Positions 35,883 to 45,782 of a stretch of 64,000 bases of DNA are shown here, piece by piece. The stretch lies in the NCBI RefSeq assembly GCF_039540375.1, contig NZ_BAABEX010000003.1:62001-126000 (forward strand), given 5' to 3'. Each line of letters opens with the position of its first letter. Within the stretch, counting starts at the first letter, position 1. The DNA is from Acidovorax_G lacteus. Lineage in GTDB: Bacteria; Pseudomonadota; Gammaproteobacteria; Burkholderiales; Burkholderiaceae_C. The notes beneath the pieces were generated by a model. The model searched no databases. It was not told the DNA's origin and worked only from the letters and a program-made list of their open reading frames with translations. The translations under genes and the position numbers were made by a program.

Positions 35883-37385
35883 ATGCACATACATATCCTG
35901 GGGATTTGCGGCACCTTCATGGGCGGGTTGGCCGCGCTGGCGCGCGAGGCGGGCCACCGCGTGACCGGCTGCGATGCCGGGGTCTACCCGCCGATGAGCG
36001 ACCAGCTGCGCGCGCTGGGCATCGACCTGATCGAAGGCTACGGGGCCGACCAGATGGCGCTGAACCCCGACGTGTTCGTGGTGGGCAACGTGGTCAGCCG
36101 TGCCCGCCTGGCCGACGGCTCGCCCAAGTTTCCGCTGATGGAAGCCATCCTGGACGCAGGCCGCCCCTACACCAGCGGACCGCAGTGGCTGGCCGACCAC
36201 GTGCTGCAGGGCCGCCACGTGCTGGCCGTGGCCGGAACGCACGGCAAGACCACCACCACCTCGATGCTGGCCTGGATTCTGGAGTGCGCGGGGCGCCAGC
36301 CCGGCTTTCTGATCGGCGGGGTGCCACTGGATTTCGGCGTGTCGGCCCGCCTGGGAGGTAGCGCCCCCACGCTCCCTGCTGCGCATGGTTCGCTGCCCCC
36401 CGAGGGGGCCCTCACCGCCTTGGGGCGGCCCAGCGGCGGTTCGTCCGAGCCGGGGGCCGACGCAGCCCGGCCGCTGTTCGTGATCGAGGCCGACGAATAC
36501 GACACGGCCTTTTTCGACAAGCGCAGCAAGTTTGTGCACTACCGGCCGCGCACGGCGGTGCTCAACAACCTGGAGTTCGACCACGCCGACATCTTCGACG
36601 ATCTGGCGGCCATCGAGCGGCAGTTTCACCACCTGGTACGCACCGTACCGCCGTCGGGCCGCATCGTGGCCAATGGGCTCGAAGAAAGCCTGGCGCGGGT
36701 GCTGCACCGCGGCTGCTGGAGCGAGGTGCGCCACTTTGGCAGCACCGTGAGCGACTTTGCGGCCGATGGCCCACCCGAGGCGTTTGACGTGCTGCACGCC
36801 GGCCGCGTGGCCGGGCGGGTGGACTGGGCGCTGTCGGGCGTGCACAACCAGCTCAATGCGCTGGCCGCCATTGCCGCGGCCGAGCACGTGGGCGTGCCGG
36901 TGGCCGAGGCGGCGGCGGCCCTGGGCCGTTTTCGCAACGTACGCCGCCGCATGGAGCTGCGCGGTACCGTGCAGGGCGTGGCGGTGTACGACGACTTTGC
37001 GCACCACCCCACGGCCATCCGCACCACGCTCGACGGGCTGCGCCGCCGCGTGGGGCCAGGCACGCGCATCCTGGCGGTGTTCGAGCCGCGCAGCAACACC
37101 ATGAAGCTGGGTGCGATGAAGAGCCAGCTGCCCTGGGCGCTGGAGACCGCCGACCGGGCGTTTTGCCACATCGCAGGCCTGGACTGGGACGCCGCAGAAG
37201 CACTGGCTCCGCTGGGCCTCGGGCCCGAGGGCCGTGCCCGCACGGCGGCCGACATCGACACCCTGGTGGCCCAGGTCGTGGCCGAGGCCCGGCCGGGCGA
37301 TCAGGTGGTGTGCATGAGCAACGGGGGCTTTGGCGGCATCCACGGCCGCCTGCTGACGGCGCTGGAAGGTCTGGGCGCGCGCTGA
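35883..37385 (+). CDS. mpl: UDP-N-acetylmuramate:L-alanyl-gamma-D-glutamyl-meso-DAP ligase Mpl
   Basis: 500 aa Mur-ligase-family recycling enzyme that re-attaches recovered tripeptide to UDP-MurNAc. N-terminus MHIHILGICGTFMGGLAALA, ATP loop VAGTHGKTTTTSMLA, central FVIEADEYDTAFFDKRSKF and EFDHADIFDDLAAIERQFHH, C-terminus VVCMSNGGFGGIHGRLL. Residues about 160-198 (Ser/Gly/Pro-rich) have no counterpart in E. coli Mpl as I recall it, where SAHLGES runs almost directly into FVIEADEYD; they are encoded by a GC-rich palindromic insert. Start at ATG 35883. Confidence 0.95.
   Translation: MHIHILGICGTFMGGLAALAREAGHRVTGCDAGVYPPMSDQLRALGIDLIEGYGADQMALNPDVFVVGNVVSRARLADGSPKFPLMEAILDAGRPYTSGPQWLADHVLQGRHVLAVAGTHGKTTTTSMLAWILECAGRQPGFLIGGVPLDFGVSARLGGSAPTLPAAHGSLPPEGALTALGRPSGGSSEPGADAARPLFVIEADEYDTAFFDKRSKFVHYRPRTAVLNNLEFDHADIFDDLAAIERQFHHLVRTVPPSGRIVANGLEESLARVLHRGCWSEVRHFGSTVSDFAADGPPEAFDVLHAGRVAGRVDWALSGVHNQLNALAAIAAAEHVGVPVAEAAAALGRFRNVRRRMELRGTVQGVAVYDDFAHHPTAIRTTLDGLRRRVGPGTRILAVFEPRSNTMKLGAMKSQLPWALETADRAFCHIAGLDWDAAEALAPLGLGPEGRARTAADIDTLVAQVVAEARPGDQVVCMSNGGFGGIHGRLLTALEGLGAR
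36360..36476 (+). repeat. GC-rich palindromic insert translated within mpl
   Basis: 117 bp, in frame, containing CCCCCCGAGGGGG and CCGCC-TTGG-GGCGG inverted repeats. It encodes a low-complexity stretch (APTLPAAHGSLPPEGALTA ...) between two well-conserved Mpl blocks. It reads like an intergenic-type repeat that has become coding. Confidence 0.7.
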
Positions 37386-37439
37386 GCGCAGGCGCGCCGC
37401 ACACACCCGGGGGCGAACGCCCCGGGGCGCGGGCCGCGC

Positions 37440-37751
37440 TCAGTAGCTGACGGCCATCGAGGGCACGTCCACCCGCACCACGGGGCGGGCCAGGGCTGCC
37501 GTGGCGGCACGGCCAAAGTCGCGCAGCCAGGTGGCATCGCCCAGCAGCGCCGGGCCGGCGGCGCGGGCCACCACCAGCACCTTGTCGGCCAACAGCACCT
37601 TGCCGCTGGCGCGCAGGGGCTCGCAGTCGAGGCTGGTGAACTGCTCGTCCAGCCAGCGGCGGGCGGTTTCGTGGTCCAGCGCCTCGGCGCTGGAAAGGTC
37701 TACACGGTATTCCTGGTCGGCGCTCAAGCGCACGGTCACTTCGCTTTGCAT
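37440..37751 (-). CDS. Small conserved protein of unknown function (103 aa)
   Basis: 103 aa, cytoplasmic. A beta-strand-rich start (QSEVTVRLSADQEYRVDLSS) and a second half KVLLADKVLVVARAAGPALLG ... RPVVRVDVPSMAVSY; one cysteine. GAGGAA lies 7 nt before the ATG and sets the start. It lies 166 bp downstream of aroG on the same strand and may share its transcript. No family recognised. Confidence 0.72.
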   Translation of the reverse strand: MQSEVTVRLSADQEYRVDLSSAEALDHETARRWLDEQFTSLDCEPLRASGKVLLADKVLVVARAAGPALLGDATWLRDFGRAATAALARPVVRVDVPSMAVSY

Positions 37752-37917
37752 GGCAGGTTCCTCGGGCAATGTCAGGAGCCGGCCCTGCGGCCTGCTGGCA
37801 CCTGCGCTGCAGGCCAGGCCGGGGCCGGACGGTGGGTCAAGCTTACACCGCCCACCCAAGCCTGGCCTGTGCCACATCAAAGCCCAGGCCGCAGCAGGGC
37901 GGCCGGGCAACGGCGCC

Positions 37918-39039
37918 TCAGCGCGCGCGGCGGGCCTGCACGGCCGCCGACAGCTCGGCCAGCGACTGCAGCGAATCGTCCCAACCGAGGCAGGCGTCGG
38001 TGATGCTCTTGCCGTACTCAAGCTTGCAGGGGTCGTCCTTGCCGGGCGTGAACTTCTGCGCACCTGCGTGGAGGTGGCTTTCGATCATCACGCCGAACAC
38101 GCGGCGCGAGCCGCTGGCGATCTGCGCGGCGATGTCGCGCGCCACCACGAGCTGGCGCTCGTGCTGCTTGCTGCTGTTGGCATGGCTGCAGTCCACCATC
38201 AGCGTGCCCGGCAGCTTGGCGGCTTCGAGTTCCTTGCAGGCAGACTCGACGCTGTCCGCGTCGTAGTTCGGGGCCTTGCCGCCGCGCAGGATCACGTGGC
38301 AGTCCTTGTTGCCCTTGGTGTTGACAATGGCGACCTGGCCGTTCTTGTGCACCGACAGGAAGTGGTGGCCGCGGCTGGCGGCCTGGATGGCGTCGGTGGC
38401 GATGCGGATGTTGCCGTCGGTACCGTTCTTGAAGCCGATGGGCGCCGACAGGCCCGAGGCGAGCTCGCGGTGCACCTGGCTTTCAGTGGTGCGCGCGCCA
38501 ATCGCCCCCCAGGAAATCAGATCGCCGATGTACTGGGGCGAGATCACGTCCAGGAACTCGCTGCCCGCGGGCATGCCCAGGCGGTTGATGTCGATCAGCA
38601 ACTGGCGTGCGATGCGCAGGCCTTCGTCGATGCGGTAGCTCTCGTCCAGGTAGGGGTCGTTGATCAGCCCCTTCCAGCCCACCGTGGTGCGGGGCTTTTC
38701 GAAGTACACGCGCATCACGATCTCCAGCGTGTCGGCGTACTGCTCGCGTACGGCCATCAGGCGACGGGCGTAGTCGAGCGCGGCCTGCGGGTCGTGGATG
38801 GAGCATGGCCCGATCACCACCAGCAGCCGGTCGTCGGTGCCGGACATGATGTTCTGGATGGACTTGCGGGTGCGGGTGATCAGGGTCTCCAGCGGCGTCC
38901 CGCTGATGGGGAAGAAGCGGATCAGATGCTCGGGCGGAGGCAACACGGTGATGTCCTGGATACGTTCGTCGTCGGTCTGGCTGGTTTTCTCGACGCTGCG
39001 GTACCAGGCATCGCTGGTGGGGTTGGCAAGAGCGGTCAT
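37918..39039 (-). CDS. aroG: 3-deoxy-7-phosphoheptulonate synthase, class I (AroG type)
   Basis: 373 aa DAHP synthase, the entry enzyme of the shikimate pathway (PEP plus erythrose 4-phosphate). Class I (AroFGH) signatures: LLVVIGPCSIHDPQAALDYA, MRVYFEKPRTTVGWKGLINDP, GARTTESQVHRELASGLS, VDCSHANSSKQ and GVMIESHLHAGAQ. The start is the ATG before TALANPTSDAW. A leader ORF rich in Phe/Tyr/Trp codons and an attenuator hairpin occupy the 176 bp upstream, so supply of all three aromatic amino acids probably controls it. Confidence 0.97.
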   Translation of the reverse strand: MTALANPTSDAWYRSVEKTSQTDDERIQDITVLPPPEHLIRFFPISGTPLETLITRTRKSIQNIMSGTDDRLLVVIGPCSIHDPQAALDYARRLMAVREQYADTLEIVMRVYFEKPRTTVGWKGLINDPYLDESYRIDEGLRIARQLLIDINRLGMPAGSEFLDVISPQYIGDLISWGAIGARTTESQVHRELASGLSAPIGFKNGTDGNIRIATDAIQAASRGHHFLSVHKNGQVAIVNTKGNKDCHVILRGGKAPNYDADSVESACKELEAAKLPGTLMVDCSHANSSKQHERQLVVARDIAAQIASGSRRVFGVMIESHLHAGAQKFTPGKDDPCKLEYGKSITDACLGWDDSLQSLAELSAAVQARRAR

Positions 39040-39080
39040 GATCGTCCTCGTGGATGTTGAAGTGGAAAAACGGAAGGCCG

Positions 39081-39119
39081 GAAAAACAAAAACCGCCGGG
39101 CTTTTCAGCTTCGGCGGTT
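39081..39119 (-). terminator. Attenuator hairpin of the aroG leader
   Basis: On the minus strand, AACCGCCG (39112-39119) pairs with CGGCGGTT (39091-39098), with an inner GCT/AGC pairing around GAAA, and is followed by TTTGTTTTT. Its 5' arm is also complementary to the CCGGCGG that encodes the end of the leader peptide (39163-39169), which gives an antiterminator alternative. It ends about 40 bp before the aroG start. Confidence 0.85.
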
Positions 39120-39158
39120 GTGTGGGGGAGGTGTCAGTGGGGGCTGCGCGTCGTCCTC

Positions 39159-39215
39159 TCATCCGCCGGGGACAGAGATCCAAAACCAAAAATAAAACGC
39201 GCTGCGGTGAGCCAT
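39159..39215 (-). CDS. aroG leader peptide (attenuator ORF)
   Basis: 18 codons, MAHRSAFYFWFWISVPGG, with six consecutive aromatic codons (Phe Tyr Phe Trp Phe Trp) at residues 7-12. Ribosome stalling there when charged tRNAs are scarce would leave the CGGCGG of codons 16-18 free to pair with the terminator's 5' arm. Translation to the stop would cover it and allow termination. No Shine-Dalgarno sequence is visible. A TACATT hexamer 11 nt upstream could be a -10, making the mRNA start very near this ATG. An in-frame GTG lies six codons upstream. Confidence 0.8.
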   Translation of the reverse strand: MAHRSAFYFWFWISVPGG

Positions 39216-39335
39216 AGCGTCGCAATGTAGCACAGCCGCGCAACCGGCATGCGGCGGGCCGTCGGCTGGCCGCAACACCACAACACCGCCACAGCGGGCG
39301 GCCAGCGCGGCGTGTGGGTGTGGGGCGCCCGCCGC

Positions 39336-39878
39336 TCAGCGCCGCGACCACCAGCGGCGCAGACGCTGCCACCAGCCCGGGTGGGGCCGGGCCGCCACCA
39401 CCGGGGTGGGCTCTGTGGGGGGACCACTCTGCTGGCCGTACATGTCGAGCAGCAGCAGGGCTTCGCCCAGCGCGCGCCAGGCCAGCTGCTCGAATTGCTG
39501 GAAGGCCTGCCCCTCGCGGCGGCTGCGCCGCTCCAGCGTTTGCACCCAGGCGGCCAGGGCATCGCGGCTGGCCTGCAGGGCTTGTTCGTAGGCTCCGAAC
39601 TCGTACAGCGCCGCCCAGGCCGAGCCGAGACCGGTCACCGTCTGCTGGTGGTGTCGCAGGCCGGCCTGCAGCCGCCGCGCCTGCGTCAGGATGGCGTCTG
39701 GCGCGCCCTGCGCACTGCGGCGCAGCGTGACAAGCTCGTCGATCTGGGCCGACAGCGTGCCCAGGCTTTCGCGGAAGTCGCGCGTTTCCTCGTCGGCCAC
39801 GCCCTGACGCAGAAACCGGCTGATATCGCCGAACGACTGCAGCGAGGTGCGATCGGGAGGGAGTGCGCTGGAGGGCAT
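39336..39878 (-). CDS. Helical protein of unknown function downstream of tldD
   Basis: 180 aa, no signal peptide, predicted almost all alpha-helical (LGTLSAQIDELVTLRRSAQ ... ALYEFGAYEQALQASRDALAAW), ending in a Trp/Arg-rich tail WWQRLRRWWSRR that could touch membrane. The start is the ATG before PSSALPPDRTSLQ. Follows tldD by 100 bp on the same strand. No recognised domain. Confidence 0.7.
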   Translation of the reverse strand: MPSSALPPDRTSLQSFGDISRFLRQGVADEETRDFRESLGTLSAQIDELVTLRRSAQGAPDAILTQARRLQAGLRHHQQTVTGLGSAWAALYEFGAYEQALQASRDALAAWVQTLERRSRREGQAFQQFEQLAWRALGEALLLLDMYGQQSGPPTEPTPVVAARPHPGWWQRLRRWWSRR

Positions 39879-39978
39879 GCCGCCATTGTGCGGCCGGCCG
39901 CGGGCCGCGGTGCAGGGCAAAGCAGCGCGCTGGTGCGCGTGCGGCGCGCACGCCACGCCGGGCGAGCCCCGGCGGCGC

Positions 39979-41463
<1,485 letters not shown>

Positions 41464-41526
41464 GCGGCGATTTTAGGCCGCGCCCCCGGCGGGACTGTGC
41501 GGAGCGCCCCAAGCCCCCGGGCGGGC

Positions 41527-41868
41527 TCAGGGCTCCGGGTTCAGATCGCGCACAGGCGCCTGCGCCACCAGGCGCTGCGCCTGGGCAATGCCTTCGTCCC
41601 GGGCACGCGCCCCTCTAAAGCGCGGGCTTTGCGCCAGCACCTGGCCGTTGCCCGCCTTGAGCGTGAAATACGGTGAGCCGTCGCGCGCGCTCAGGCGGCC
41701 ATAGCGCGCATCGAGCGCACCGTGCTGGCGCAGTGCATCCAGGGCGCCCAGCGCGGCCGCGCGCGTGGGCAGGGGCTCGCTGCGCAGCAGGCAGTCGCCC
41801 TGCTCGCCCTGGAGGCTGATGCGGTAGCGTCCGTCGCTCTCGCGTGCGATCTCGAAGCAAGCGGCCAT
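41527..41868 (-). CDS. DUF1508 (YegP-like) protein
   Basis: 113 aa, the size of YegP, with two DUF1508-type repeats: GRYRISLQGEQGDCLLRSE followed by an Ala/Leu helix, and SPYFTLKAGNGQVLAQSPRF followed by a second helix. AGAGG lies 6 nt before ATG 41868, favouring it over an ATG two codons upstream. Function unknown. Located between rodA and tldD on the same strand with gaps over 60 bp. Confidence 0.85.
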   Translation of the reverse strand: MAACFEIARESDGRYRISLQGEQGDCLLRSEPLPTRAAALGALDALRQHGALDARYGRLSARDGSPYFTLKAGNGQVLAQSPRFRGARARDEGIAQAQRLVAQAPVRDLNPEP

Positions 41869-41995
41869 GGGCATCCTCTGGCGGAATTGAGCTGCTGCCG
41901 TTGTAGCCGACGCGGCCGCGCACGGCCATTCGGGTCTGCCCCACAGCCGCATCCCAAGGTGGCAGCAAACAAGCCCAGGCTTGGGACGGCCAGCG

Positions 41996-43156
41996 TCAGG
42001 GTTTGGGGTCGCCCAGGCGCTCCGCGCGGGCCACCGACATGAGGATGCCGAGCGCCAGCCCCAACGTGACCATGGCAGTACCGCCATAGCTGATGAAGGG
42101 CAGCGGCACGCCCACCACGGGCAGGATGCCGCTGACCATGCCCATGTTCACGAACGCGTACACAAAGAAGATCATGCCCACCGCCCCGGCCATGAGGCGA
42201 CCGAACAGCGAGCCAGAGCGCAGCGCAATCGCCAGCGCGCGCCAGATGAGGGCGATGAAACCGACAAGGATGAGCACATTGCCCGCCAGGCCGAACTCTT
42301 CGGAGTAGGCGGCAAAGATGAAGTCGGTGGTGCGCTCGGGAATGAACTCCAGGTGGGTCTGCGTGCCCGCCATGAAGCCCTTGCCCCACAAACCACCCGC
42401 GCCGATGGCGATCATGCCCTGGATGATGTGAAAGCCCTTGCCCAGCGGGTCGCGGGTCGGGTCGAGCAAGGTACAGATGCGCTGCTGCTGGTATTCGTGC
42501 AGCACACTCCAGCGCACACCTTCGGCGCACAGCTGCGGCTCCATGGCCACCAAAACCACGATGCCCACAGCGCCCAGCAGCACCGGCGGCAGCACCAGCT
42601 TCCAGGCCAGGCCAGCAAAAAAGATCACCGACAGCCCAGATGCCAACACCAGCAGGGATGTACCCAGATCCGGCTGCTTCATGATGAGCCCCACAGGCAC
42701 TGCCAGCAGGACGGCTGCCACCACAAAATCCAGCGCACGCAGCTGACCCTCGCGTTTCTGGAACCACCAGGCCAACATCATGGGCATGGCGATCTTGAGG
42801 ATTTCGCTGGGCTGGATGACGATGCCCACGTTGATCCAGCGCGTAGCGCCCTTCTTGGTGATGCCCGCCAGTTCCACGGCCACCAGCAGGACCACGCCCA
42901 CCACATAAAGCGGCACCGCCGTGGCCATGATCCGGGACGGTGGCACCTGGGCCGCCATGAACAGGATGGCCGCCGCAATCAGCATGTTGCGCGCATGGTC
43001 CACAAAGCGCGTGCCATGGTCGTAGCCCGACGAATACATGGCCGTTAGGCCCACGGCCGAAAGCATCAGAATGATGAGCAGCAGCGGCAGGTCAAAGCCC
43101 CGGAACAGCGGCACGGCGCGCTGCAGCAGGGAGGGCTTCTCGAAAACGGCGGACAT
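41996..43156 (-). CDS. rodA: Rod-shape SEDS glycosyltransferase RodA (MrdB)
   Basis: 386 aa with about ten membrane segments. A SEDS-family peptidoglycan polymerase of the elongasome that works with PBP2. Diagnostic stretches: KQPDLGTSLLVLASGL, the large periplasmic loop ending QTHLEFIPERTTDFIFAAYSE, and PFISYGGTAMVTLGLALGIL. The start is the ATG before SAVFEKPSLLQR. mrdA (PBP2) and mreBCD, often adjacent upstream, are not here; yqiA is divergent instead. Confidence 0.95.
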   Translation of the reverse strand: MSAVFEKPSLLQRAVPLFRGFDLPLLLIILMLSAVGLTAMYSSGYDHGTRFVDHARNMLIAAAILFMAAQVPPSRIMATAVPLYVVGVVLLVAVELAGITKKGATRWINVGIVIQPSEILKIAMPMMLAWWFQKREGQLRALDFVVAAVLLAVPVGLIMKQPDLGTSLLVLASGLSVIFFAGLAWKLVLPPVLLGAVGIVVLVAMEPQLCAEGVRWSVLHEYQQQRICTLLDPTRDPLGKGFHIIQGMIAIGAGGLWGKGFMAGTQTHLEFIPERTTDFIFAAYSEEFGLAGNVLILVGFIALIWRALAIALRSGSLFGRLMAGAVGMIFFVYAFVNMGMVSGILPVVGVPLPFISYGGTAMVTLGLALGILMSVARAERLGDPKP

Positions 43157-43450
43157 GGCGTGATTATCGGTGGACGGGCCCACGGGCTGCCCACCACCCC
43201 GGACGAACCCAGCGCCTTTCGCGCTCCGCAGCCCGATGCGCCTGAGCCCGCTACGCGCGGCATGCCCAGCTCGCGCGCCGGGCAACCGTCCACGGCCTAG
43301 CGACGAACGACGGGAACATGAGCGGACAATCGGCCACCGCTCGGTGCCTTCCGGACGGTGCCCCCGAGTTCAGCGCGCCTGCGCGCCCTGGCCCCCTCTG
43401 CAGCCCCGCCCAAGCCTTATGAGCCACCACCACTGCCCAGGACCTTGACT

Positions 43451-44035
43451 GTGCCCCCCACCCACCTGCTCTACCTGCACGGCTTCCGTTCATCGCCGCT
43501 GTCCGCCAAGGCGCAGCGCATGGCGGCCCATCTTGCGCAGCACCACCCGCACACGCATTGGTGGTGCCCGCAGTTGCCACCGTCCCCCCAAGCGGCCATG
43601 GCCTTGGTGGTGGAAGGCCTGCGCGACTGGCCGCGGAACCGGATGGTGGTCGTGGGGTCGTCGCTCGGGGGCTTTTATGCGAGTTGGGTGGCCCACCGGT
43701 ACGCTTGCCCCAGCGTGCTGCTCAATCCGGCGGTGGACCCGGCGCGCGACCTGGCGCACTACATTGGCGAGCAGAGCCACTGGCACCGGCCGGAAGACCG
43801 GTTCGAGTTCCGGGCCGAGTACATCGCCGAGTTGCAGGCGTTGGACGTTCGAGGCCTCCCTGCCACGGGCCCCGAACTGGCCATCATCGCCAAGGGAGAC
43901 GAGTTGCTCGACTGGCGGGAGATGACCGCCCGTTACCCGCGCGCGCAGACGGTGCTGCTGGAGGGCGGAGACCATGCGCTCAGCGACTTCGAAGCCCATT
44001 TGCCCACCATCGACCGCTTTCTGCGAAGCCTCTGA
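43451..44035 (+). CDS. yqiA: YqiA-type alpha/beta-hydrolase esterase
   Basis: 194 aa, matching E. coli YqiA in layout: LLYLHGFRSSPLSAKAQ at the N-terminus, nucleophile elbow GSSLGGFYASW (Ser about 71), acid in AKGDELLDW, and histidine in EGGDHALSDFE. It hydrolyses short acyl esters; the natural substrate is unknown. The start is a GTG (43451), the only start that fits the family N-terminus. The 294 bp between it and divergent rodA show nothing recognisable. Confidence 0.85.
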   Translation: MPPTHLLYLHGFRSSPLSAKAQRMAAHLAQHHPHTHWWCPQLPPSPQAAMALVVEGLRDWPRNRMVVVGSSLGGFYASWVAHRYACPSVLLNPAVDPARDLAHYIGEQSHWHRPEDRFEFRAEYIAELQALDVRGLPATGPELAIIAKGDELLDWREMTARYPRAQTVLLEGGDHALSDFEAHLPTIDRFLRSL

Positions 44036-44054
44036 CGGCCACCTAGGGCCCGCG

Positions 44055-45668
44055 TCAGGGCGCAGGTCCAGCGCGGGCCGCCGATGCCGATCCGTCCAGC
44101 CGCGACTGCCAACGGGCGTAGTCCTCGGGGTACGCCCGCTGGTACTTGCGCCGATGTAGCGCGGCCTCTTCAAGCTGCCCCGTCCATTCAGCGCTCTGAA
44201 TCAGGATTTCAATCACCCGGGGCTCGGGTGAGAAATGCAGCAGGCCACGCGCCAGCACCAAAGAGGCGCCCGCGGTTTCGGGCGCCAGGCGGCTGACCGA
44301 CAGCATGGCGAAGTCCACCTGATTGGGAAAGAGCACGCTGTTGGACACCTTCTCGAAGGTCTGCTCCTGATAGTCAGGCGCACGCAAATGCACGGGGCGA
44401 TACAGCTGGCTGATCCGGTGGTAATCCCAGGCCACATACACCCACACAGCCACAAACACCGACAGCAGCAGCGGCACACGCTGCCAAGAGGCCCAGGCAG
44501 GCCAAGCGGCGGGACGCCGCCACAGCAAGGCCAGTGCGGCCAGCGTCACGATCTGGAACGGGCCGTACCAGAGCGGAAACTCCAGCATGCTGTGCAGACC
44601 CACCAGCGCCAGCACACCCCATGCGAGCTGCCGCACCGGATCGGACTCGGCCCACGGCCGGGCCTGCAGCACCCACCACAGTGCCACCCCGCACCAGAGC
44701 ACCGCAAGCGGAACGCCCAGTTCGACCGCCAGATGCAGGGGGAGGTTGTGGGCGTTGTCGAGCAGCACACAAAAGCGCATACCGTCGAAGTCGGCCACGT
44801 AATGGGCATAGCTGAGACCTCCCCAGCCCCAGCCGGTCCAGGGCCGCTGTGCAATCAGCTCCAGCATGTTGGCCCACAGCACCGCCCGCGACACGCAGGC
44901 CTCCTCATCGCCCAGCATCCGCCCGAACAGTCCGGGCGATTCAACGCCAGAAAACTCCCGCAAAGCGTGCGGCAGCGCCCAGGCCGCCAGCAGCATCAGC
45001 ACCAGCGCAACCGCCGCCATGCCCAGCACCTGCGGCCGCCGGCGGCCCCACCACACGCCCACCAACAGCACCAGCATCGCCCATTGCAAGGCCCCCGTGC
45101 GTGAGGTGGTCGCGGCGGCGGCCAAGGCCAGCCACAGGACAGTCCAGGCAAACGGCAGGGCCAGCCAGCGCTCGGCCAGACTTCGCACCGGCCCCTGACC
45201 GAGCCGCATGCGCGCGCCCCACCACAGGAGCGCCCACAACCCCAGGCTGATCAGCGTGGCCTGCTGGTTGCGTTGCCGCAGATTGCCAATGGCCTGTCCT
45301 GGCTGCGAGGGATAGACCCAAGGTGCCAGACCCGGATCGCCGACGAAATACTGCAGCAAGCCGATGCCCGCAGTCACCACTGCGGCCAGCAGCAGTCCGG
45401 CCGCGAGCACCTGGGCCGCCCGCATTCGCAGCCCCTGCACCCGTGAGCGCACGGCCCAGGCCATGGCCACGAGCACAGCACCACAGGCCCACGACACCAT
45501 GAGGGGCCAGAAATTCGAGATGGGCGCTTCAAGCCAGGCCCACCAGAACGGCAAGGCCACCATGCCGGTGGCCAGCATGGCCAGCAGCCAGGCCAGCGGC
45601 GCAGGCCCAGTGGGCAACGACGCCGCGCGGGGCAGATCGGCCGGAAACACGGAAGAAGGGGAGGACAT
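44055..45668 (-). CDS. PglL/O-antigen-ligase-type membrane glycosyltransferase
   Basis: 537 aa with about eleven membrane spans in residues 25-430 and a soluble C-terminal domain. The Wzy_C/WaaL-type block LDNAHNLPLHLAVELGVPLAVLW carries the histidine typical of O-oligosaccharyltransferases. The long C-terminal part (EKVSNSVLFPNQVDFAMLSV) matches the PglL type that glycosylates pilin. Acceptor not shown; type IV pilin is a reasonable guess given pilSR elsewhere in the window. The start is the ATG before SSPSSVFPADL. Confidence 0.85.
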   Translation of the reverse strand: MSSPSSVFPADLPRAASLPTGPAPLAWLLAMLATGMVALPFWWAWLEAPISNFWPLMVSWACGAVLVAMAWAVRSRVQGLRMRAAQVLAAGLLLAAVVTAGIGLLQYFVGDPGLAPWVYPSQPGQAIGNLRQRNQQATLISLGLWALLWWGARMRLGQGPVRSLAERWLALPFAWTVLWLALAAAATTSRTGALQWAMLVLLVGVWWGRRRPQVLGMAAVALVLMLLAAWALPHALREFSGVESPGLFGRMLGDEEACVSRAVLWANMLELIAQRPWTGWGWGGLSYAHYVADFDGMRFCVLLDNAHNLPLHLAVELGVPLAVLWCGVALWWVLQARPWAESDPVRQLAWGVLALVGLHSMLEFPLWYGPFQIVTLAALALLWRRPAAWPAWASWQRVPLLLSVFVAVWVYVAWDYHRISQLYRPVHLRAPDYQEQTFEKVSNSVLFPNQVDFAMLSVSRLAPETAGASLVLARGLLHFSPEPRVIEILIQSAEWTGQLEEAALHRRKYQRAYPEDYARWQSRLDGSASAARAGPAP

Positions 45669-45782
45669 GAGACGCTCGGCATCATAGGGCCAGCGCCCCG
45701 TGCCGGCCGCCGGAATGCGCCCCTGGGCTGGCAAGATCACGCACGGCCAGGGGCCTCAGCCCAGTGTGAAACAATCCTCCGG

